Of a stretch of DNA of 19,035 bases, positions 15,124 to 19,035 are shown piece by piece (the first letter of the stretch is position 1; each line of letters begins with the position of its first letter). The DNA comes from an uncultured Burkholderiales bacterium. Lineage in GTDB: Bacteria > Pseudomonadota > Gammaproteobacteria > Burkholderiales > Burkholderiaceae. The stretch covers positions 1 to 19,035 of the forward strand of contig CAMLJY010000095.1 in the NCBI GenBank assembly GCA_946480465.1. The letters run 5' to 3'. The position numbers and the translations under genes were made by a program. Under the pieces are notes generated by a model. It did not search any database and was not told the DNA's origin. It saw nothing but the letters and a program-made list of their open reading frames with translations.

Positions 15124-15947
15124 CGCCTGGGGCCACGCACACCCTCGCCGGCGACCTGCCCGCACTGCTGCCGCTGGCCGACGGCGCGCTGCTGGTCGCG
15201 CTGTCCAGCACGCGGGTGGCCGTGGCCTTCCTGCTGCTGCCGCTGTTCTCGCCGGACACCGTGCCGGCCCTGGTGCGCAACGCCCTGTTCGCCGCCCTGG
15301 GCGTGCTGGTGCTGGCGCTGCAGCCGGCCGTGGCCACCGCCGGCTGGCAGGCCCCGCACTGGATCGGCCTGTTCGTGAAGGAAGCGCTGCTGGGCATGGC
15401 CCTGGGTTTCGGCCTGGCCGCGTTCCTGTGGGCCTTCGAGGCCGCGGGGCAGATGGTGGACATGAAGGTCGGCACCTCGGGCCTGCAGCTCACCGACCCG
15501 ATGTCCGGCCACCAGGTGTCCGGTTCGGCCGCGCTGCTGGTGCGTTATGTGGGCGTGCTCTTCATGAGCGGCGGCGGCTTCACCCTCTTCATCGGTACGC
15601 TGCTGGACAGCTTCCGCCTGTGGCCGGTGGCGCAGCTGCTCATCACGCCGCGGCGCGCCGGCCAATGGCTGTTCGAGCAGCACTTCGCCGGGCTGATGGA
15701 CCTGGCCTTCCTGGTCGCCGCGCCGGCGCTGGTGCTGATGTTCGCGGTCGATCTCGTGCTCGGCCTCGTCAACCGCTTCGCGCAGCAGATCAACCTGCTG
15801 GCGATCTCCGCCTCGTTGAAAGCGCTGGCCGCCAGCGGCGTCTGGCTGCTGCTGCTGGCCACGCTGACGCACGGCTTCGCCGACCGCCTGTCCCACCGCC
15901 TGCGCGACCTGCTGCCCTCGGTGGCGCGGCTGCTCGCTTCTTCCTGA
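15120..15947 (+). CDS. sctT: T3SS export gate protein SctT (FliR/YscT family)
   Basis: Export-gate subunit, 275 aa, with about six hydrophobic segments. Family marks include the STRVAVAFLLLPLFSPDTVP region near the N-terminus, KEALLGMALGFGLAAFLWAF, the central AGQMVDMKVGTSGLQLTDP, and the C-terminal LGLVNRFAQQINLLAISASL. One SctT combines with five SctR and four SctS in the core complex. It starts by ATGA overlap with sctS. In most loci the next gene is sctU, the autocleaving switch protein; here it is replaced by an unrelated DUF2726-like gene, so sctU must be elsewhere or absent. Length and motifs are normal. Confidence 0.97.
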   Translation: MTPGATHTLAGDLPALLPLADGALLVALSSTRVAVAFLLLPLFSPDTVPALVRNALFAALGVLVLALQPAVATAGWQAPHWIGLFVKEALLGMALGFGLAAFLWAFEAAGQMVDMKVGTSGLQLTDPMSGHQVSGSAALLVRYVGVLFMSGGGFTLFIGTLLDSFRLWPVAQLLITPRRAGQWLFEQHFAGLMDLAFLVAAPALVLMFAVDLVLGLVNRFAQQINLLAISASLKALAASGVWLLLLATLTHGFADRLSHRLRDLLPSVARLLASS

Positions 15948-15957
15948 TGAACGAACC

Positions 15958-16533
15958 ATGGACCTCTTGATGGCCCTGGCGAGCTCGGCGGCGGGTGCCG
16001 CCCTGGCCTGGTGCTGCCTGCAGCGCCCGGCCACGCCCGACGTCTCGCGCCTCAGCCCGCGCCAGGGCGGCCGCTTCACGGCGCAGTCGCTGCTGTGCGC
16101 CGACCGGGCGAAGCTGCTCGACCGCCTGGGCCAGGCCTTCCCCGGCTGCCGCGTGCTGCCCGGCGTGCCCGTCACGCAGGTGATCACCTTGCGCGGCGGC
16201 AGCAACCTGCGGCAGCGCCGCGAACTGCTGCGCGCCCACGTGCTCGACTTCGTCGTGCTGGACACGCAAGGCTGCGCCCGCTGGGTGTTCAAGATCGGCG
16301 GTGGCCAGCCCCGCTTCGCCACCCGCACCGTCAACCGCGAAGACGCCTACGTCATCTGGGCGCTGAAGCAGGCCGGCATCACCACCTTCCGCCTCTCGGC
16401 GCTGGACTCGCAGATCAGCGTGCAGCGCCTGCGCGACGCGGTGGGCATGGTCGAGCCGCAGGCCTTCGACGCGGAGCGCACGGTGTCGATGCGCGGCGCC
16501 GCGCCCCAGGTGCCCGGTGGTTCTCGAGCGTGA
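15958..16533 (+). CDS. Membrane-anchored DUF2726-like protein at the end of the T3SS operon
   Basis: 191 aa, function unknown. Residues about 4-21 are hydrophobic (LLMALASSAAGAALAWCCL), a signal anchor or single membrane helix. About 38-147 resembles the DUF2726 domain, which is related to restriction-endonuclease-like folds: ERxF/LL-type start (GRFTAQSLLCADRAKLLDRL), VLPGVPVTQVI, the LDFVVLD strand at 96-102, and AYVIWALKQAGITTFRL at 130-146. The usual acidic-hydrophobic-acidic motif after the DFV strand (IELDD-like) reads VFKIGG, so nuclease activity looks unlikely. It follows sctT by 10 bp on the same strand and probably belongs to the transcript. A further ATG at 15947 opens only a short reading frame. 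The domain match is from memory of the family pattern and is moderate. Confidence 0.6.
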   Translation: MDLLMALASSAAGAALAWCCLQRPATPDVSRLSPRQGGRFTAQSLLCADRAKLLDRLGQAFPGCRVLPGVPVTQVITLRGGSNLRQRRELLRAHVLDFVVLDTQGCARWVFKIGGGQPRFATRTVNREDAYVIWALKQAGITTFRLSALDSQISVQRLRDAVGMVEPQAFDAERTVSMRGAAPQVPGGSRA

Positions 16534-16568
16534 CGCCCCCGCCACCGCCGCTGTGGACGCGTCACGCT
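16527..16568. terminator. Inverted repeat at the end of the T3SS operon, possible terminator
   Basis: AGCGTGACGC (16527-16536) and its exact reverse complement GCGTCACGCT (16559-16568) are separated by 22 bases. The left arm overlaps the stop codon of the DUF2726-like gene. No T-run follows on either strand, so Rho-independent termination is unproven. A 10-bp perfect stem exactly at an operon end and between convergent genes supports an end-of-transcript hairpin. Confidence 0.45.
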
Positions 16569-16585
16569 GACGCTAGGCGCTGCGG

Positions 16586-16613
16586 CCGCCGTGCCCGATC
16601 ACCGCCACGGCGG
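16586..16613. terminator. Second GC-rich inverted repeat at the end of the minus-strand operon
   Basis: CCGCCGTG (16586-16593) and CACGGCGG (16606-16613) form an 8-bp perfect stem with a 12-base loop that contains the minus-strand stop codon at 16601-16599. No T-tract follows. Two hairpins in tandem between convergent genes suggest a bidirectional boundary. Confidence 0.4.
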
Positions 16614-17240
16614 TCCGCCCCCGCCGCTGCCATCCAGCGTCGGCCGGGTCCAGACCGGCGCGTCGGAGCTGCCGCGCAGCGCCGGCTTCTCGCGCGCCAG
16701 GCGGTGGAAGGCTTCGAGTGCCGGACCGGTCGGCCGCAGGTGGCCGTCGGGCCCCCAGTCGAACAGGCCATGGCCGATCTGGCCCGGACCGGGCAGGGGC
16801 GGCCGGGATGCGCCGGGTGCCACCGGTGCCGCCGCGCTGGGCCGCACCCCGTGGCGGCGCAGGGCATCGACGAACACAGCCACGAGGCCCGTCTGCGCAA
16901 GGGCCCGGTGTGCCGCGTGTTCGAAGACGAATGCCGGCGGGCCGAGGCCGAAGGGGCTGTTCTCGCCCAGTTCGCGGCGTTGGTCTTCCAGGCTTCCAAA
17001 GTACGCGTCCATCAGGCCCGGATCGTCCGCCCGGCGGCGCACGAAGCGTTCGCCCGCCACCGGCGCAATGGTCACGCGGCGGCCTTCCAGGCGCTCGAAC
17101 TCGGGCTCGGCCAGCCGGGCCAGCTCGCGGCCCAGGCTGGCGATGTCGTGGGCATCGAAGCGGCGGTGGCGGTGGTCCGCGGACACCGGGGCGACAGCCG
17201 CCGTGCCGGCCCAGGACGGGCTGCGATCGATCGGGTCCAT
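16599..17240 (-). CDS. Unrecognised protein, 213 aa, with PTG-x-ALE motif
   Basis: No family is recognised. The first 25 residues are rich in Ser, Ala, Pro and Asp without signal-peptide character, a composition allowed for T3SS substrates but not diagnostic. About 28-132 is a mixed charged/helical region (HDIASLGRELARLAEPEFER, DDPGLMDAYFGSLEDQRREL, HAAHRALAQTGLVAVFVDAL). A Pro/Ala linker (133-153) precedes a short module with GLFDWGPDGHLRPTGPALEA (158-177), then a Gly-rich end. The motif PTGPALE recurs as PTGQALE in the upstream gene. ATG 17240 is chosen; it lies 8 bp after the stop of the upstream gene. A GTG at 17291 has AGGAGG but only one base before it, and would overlap the upstream gene. 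It is the last gene of the minus-strand block. Coding is supported by length and lack of a better frame. Confidence 0.68.
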   Translation of the reverse strand: MDPIDRSPSWAGTAAVAPVSADHRHRRFDAHDIASLGRELARLAEPEFERLEGRRVTIAPVAGERFVRRRADDPGLMDAYFGSLEDQRRELGENSPFGLGPPAFVFEHAAHRALAQTGLVAVFVDALRRHGVRPSAAAPVAPGASRPPLPGPGQIGHGLFDWGPDGHLRPTGPALEAFHRLAREKPALRGSSDAPVWTRPTLDGSGGGGPPWR

Positions 17241-17248
17241 CGCCAGGC

Positions 17249-18214
17249 TCAGCGATCGGTCGGGTTGTCGGCGCCGCCGCGGTCCCGGCACGCCTCCTCT
17301 GCCGTGCGACCCGGCGCACTGCCCTGCTTGCAGGCGAAGGTGGGCAGCCAGCCGGCCGCGTCGTTCGCGGTGGCCGGCGCGGGCGCCGCAGGCGGCGGCA
17401 GGCTCTCCGTGGCAGCCTTGCGGGCCGGCGCCGGGGGCGGGGGTGAGAGCAACCTGTCCTTGCCGCTTTCACCGAGCAAGCCCTTCTCGTTCAACCAGCG
17501 GCGATAGCCGATGGGGTCGTCCTCCTTGAACTGCCGCAGCCGCTCCAGCGCCTGGCCGGTCGGCGTGACACCGTTCTGGAAGCGCGGCTCGATCGGCCGG
17601 AAGGGGTCCCAATCCGGGTCAGGCTTCGGCTTCGCCGCGGCGGGCTCCGGACTGGCCGCCGCGGGCGCAGGCGGCAGCAGCGCGTCCATGTAGTCCAGCG
17701 CTGCGGCGCGGCCGCTCATGCTGCGCTCCAGCACATCCGCGGCGGGCAGGCCATCCTTGCCGCCGTGGAACCGGGCCAGCTCACGGCGGGTTGCCGGGTC
17801 CATCCGGCGCAGGGCCAGGTCGACGAGCAATTCGTCGGCCACCTCCCGCGCCAGGTCCTGAACCGCTGCGTCACCAGCCTGCTGCCGTTCGCGCAGCAGG
17901 CGCGGCGTGTCGTTGCCGGTATCCAGCAAGTAATGCGTTACCAGCTCGTCCGTCACCAATGGTTCGGCGCCCGGCGTGCGGCCTGAACGCAGCAGCAGGT
18001 CCAGGCCCAGGGCAGACAGGTCGTCGAACAAGCGGCCCTGGGGTTCGCCTTGCGTGCGCTCCAGCCGCAGGCTGTTCCTGAGCGCCCCTTCGACCCACCG
18101 GGCCAGCGGCGGCAGGCCCGCGCCGGCGGCGCCGTCCATCGCACCCGTGGCAGCGGACGCAGGCGCCGGCCGGATCGGGGCCAGCGAAAAACCGGGGCTG
18201 GAGATCGGTCGCAT
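17249..18214 (-). CDS. Unrecognised protein, 321 aa, helical domain plus Pro-rich region, candidate T3SS substrate
   Basis: No family is recognised. The N-terminus (1-33) is Ser/Pro/Ala-rich (MRPISSPGFSLAPIRPAP) with no hydrophobic signal, similar in composition to T3SS export signals. About 36-180 is mostly helical and acidic/basic balanced (ARWVEGALRNSLRL, LFDDLSALGLDLLLRSG, LVTDELVTHYLLDTG, LAREVADELLVDLALRRMDP). About 181-205 is a Pro/Ala/Lys linker, 206-255 holds RFQNGVTPTGQALERLRQF and a short helical end, and 256-285 is again Pro-rich. The start ATG 18214 has GGAG seven bases upstream. It lies 30 bp after the JAMM-like gene and just before the 213-aa gene, so one operon is likely. Role as effector, translocator accessory or chaperone cannot be decided; secretion is inference from context. 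Confidence 0.72.
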   Translation of the reverse strand: MRPISSPGFSLAPIRPAPASAATGAMDGAAGAGLPPLARWVEGALRNSLRLERTQGEPQGRLFDDLSALGLDLLLRSGRTPGAEPLVTDELVTHYLLDTGNDTPRLLRERQQAGDAAVQDLAREVADELLVDLALRRMDPATRRELARFHGGKDGLPAADVLERSMSGRAAALDYMDALLPPAPAAASPEPAAAKPKPDPDWDPFRPIEPRFQNGVTPTGQALERLRQFKEDDPIGYRRWLNEKGLLGESGKDRLLSPPPPAPARKAATESLPPPAAPAPATANDAAGWLPTFACKQGSAPGRTAEEACRDRGGADNPTDR

Positions 18215-18244
18215 CGTGCAGCTCCAAAGAGGGGGCAGAGGGGG

Positions 18245-19035
18245 TCAGCGGGCTCCCGCCGCCGCAGGAGCAGGTGGCAGCAGGCGCGCCGCCAAGTCGT
18301 CGAAGTCCACCTTGCGCAGGCGGCCGCCATGGCCCTCGTAGTAGGCAAAGCCGTACTCCTGGGCCGTGCGCGCGTTGGTCAGGTGGATGGCGTCCGGAAA
18401 CGACAGGCCGAAGTCGTTGATCAGCGTGTCGACCGAGGCACGCCAGGAGGACCTGAACTCCTCGGGAGACATCGGCGGCCGGCGCGTCTCGCCTGTCCGC
18501 AGGTACAGGTACTGCTGACCCAGGCGCAGGTGCTCGTTACTGCCGGTCTGCACCAGTTCGAAGGCATGCCGCCCCCCGATGAACGCCGTGGTGTCGTGGC
18601 CGCTGAACGACGTGAAGACATCGTCGTCACCCGGGTGCGTGTGGAACACGCCGGCCAGTTGCTGGCCATCTTCCAGGCGAAAGTCCAGCTGCACCGAGTG
18701 GGACTCGCCGCCGCTTTGGTTGACCAGCAGCACGTTCTGCTCGGCGCTGGTGGCGAGAAGGAATCCTGTCTCATTGCCGGTGTTTCCCGTCCGGGCCCAC
18801 GCGGCACGGAACGATGGCTGAAGCGGTGCCAGCACGTCCATCACGGCCGGCGCTTCTTGCACTGAGCGGGGCAACTGCCACTGGGAGAGGCCAGGCACCC
18901 GCAGCCCCGGAGCATTCGGCACGGCGTTCGTTGCCAGCTCTTTGGCCAAACCGGGAGGAATGGACGTCCAGCCGAAACGCTGATATGGCTTCTCTCTGTC
19001 AAGAGGCGACACCGATTCCTCTGCAGGTCCAGATG
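18245..19035 (-). CDS. JAB/JAMM-type metalloprotease-like protein (5' end cut by window edge)
   Basis: At least 255 aa counted from a GTG at 19012; the frame stays open to the window edge, so the true start is probably outside. The segment about 78-145 carries a JAMM-like metal site: Glu81 in NETGFLLATS, then HTHP with His124 and His126 in GVFHTHPGDDDV, then SGHD with Ser137 and Asp140. This follows the E-xn-HxH-xn-SxxD scheme of JAB/JAMM zinc isopeptidases, with ten residues between HxH and Ser where classic enzymes have about seven. A similar HTH...FSxxD spacing is found in DUF4329-type domains associated with secreted toxins. The rest is a less clear alpha/beta region. No signal peptide can be judged. 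It heads the minus-strand block next to the secretion operon, which suggests effector or processing function. The fold is likely; activity and secretion are unproven. Confidence 0.75.
   Translation of the reverse strand, partial: SGPAEESVSPLDREKPYQRFGWTSIPPGLAKELATNAVPNAPGLRVPGLSQWQLPRSVQEAPAVMDVLAPLQPSFRAAWARTGNTGNETGFLLATSAEQNVLLVNQSGGESHSVQLDFRLEDGQQLAGVFHTHPGDDDVFTSFSGHDTTAFIGGRHAFELVQTGSNEHLRLGQQYLYLRTGETRRPPMSPEEFRSSWRASVDTLINDFGLSFPDAIHLTNARTAQEYGFAYYEGHGGRLRKVDFDDLAARLLPPAPAAAGAR

Noticed and set aside
17241..17291. GTG start at 17291 for the 213-aa gene
   Set aside because: AGGAGG lies only one base from the GTG, too close to work well, and the added 17 residues are Arg-rich; ATG 17240 preferred, though not certain.
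17230..17300. Possible frameshift joining the 321-aa and 213-aa minus-strand genes into one gene
   Set aside because: The two are in different frames, but each has a sensible end or start, and both carry a copy of the PTG-x-ALE module; two separate genes are simpler.
1..19035. CRISPR array, tRNA, rRNA, insertion sequence or integrase
   Set aside because: None seen: no regular repeat-spacer pattern, no transposase or integrase motif, no tRNA-like segment on either strand by eye.

Overview
The window is a very GC-rich stretch (coding third positions are almost all G or C) that holds most of one non-flagellar type III secretion system (T3SS, Sct nomenclature) as a dense co-directional operon. 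Codon use, the LysR neighbour and the gene order suggest a high-GC proteobacterium, most likely a Burkholderiales-type betaproteobacterium, but no phylogenetic marker is present and this is inference.

Layout. Positions 1-185 (minus) are the 5' end of a LysR-type regulator. A gap of about 350 bp follows, then an exported lytic transglycosylase (534-1139). From 1139 to 15947 the plus strand reads sctV, sctC, sctD, sctF-like needle, sctI, sctJ, sctK, sctL, sctN, sctO, sctP, then a soluble histidine kinase and a FixJ/LuxR-type response regulator, then sctQ, sctR, sctS, sctT. Most junctions are stop/start overlaps (ATGA or TGATG). The needle-like gene is the main exception, with a leader and a good Shine-Dalgarno. 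A membrane-anchored DUF2726-like protein (15958-16533) closes the operon. Two GC-rich inverted repeats lie at the convergent boundary (16527-16613). Three minus-strand genes then run inward from the right edge: a JAB/JAMM-type metalloprotease-like protein (truncated by the edge), a 321-aa helical plus Pro-rich protein, and a 213-aa protein.

How it fits together. SctC forms the outer ring, SctD and SctJ the inner rings, SctR/S/T plus SctV the export gate, SctN/L/O/K/Q the cytoplasmic ATPase and sorting platform, SctI and SctF the rod and needle, SctP the length ruler. The transglycosylase probably opens the peptidoglycan. The embedded two-component pair is the best candidate for local control. 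The minus-strand block looks like accessory or effector cargo. sctU, a gatekeeper (sctW), translocators and recognisable chaperones are absent from the window and must lie elsewhere if the system works.

Most noteworthy: the two-component pair between sctP and sctQ, the JAMM-like protein with a near-complete metal-binding signature beside a T3SS, a PTG-x-ALE motif shared by two otherwise unrecognised neighbours, and a DUF2726-like protein lacking the expected acidic residues at the operon end.
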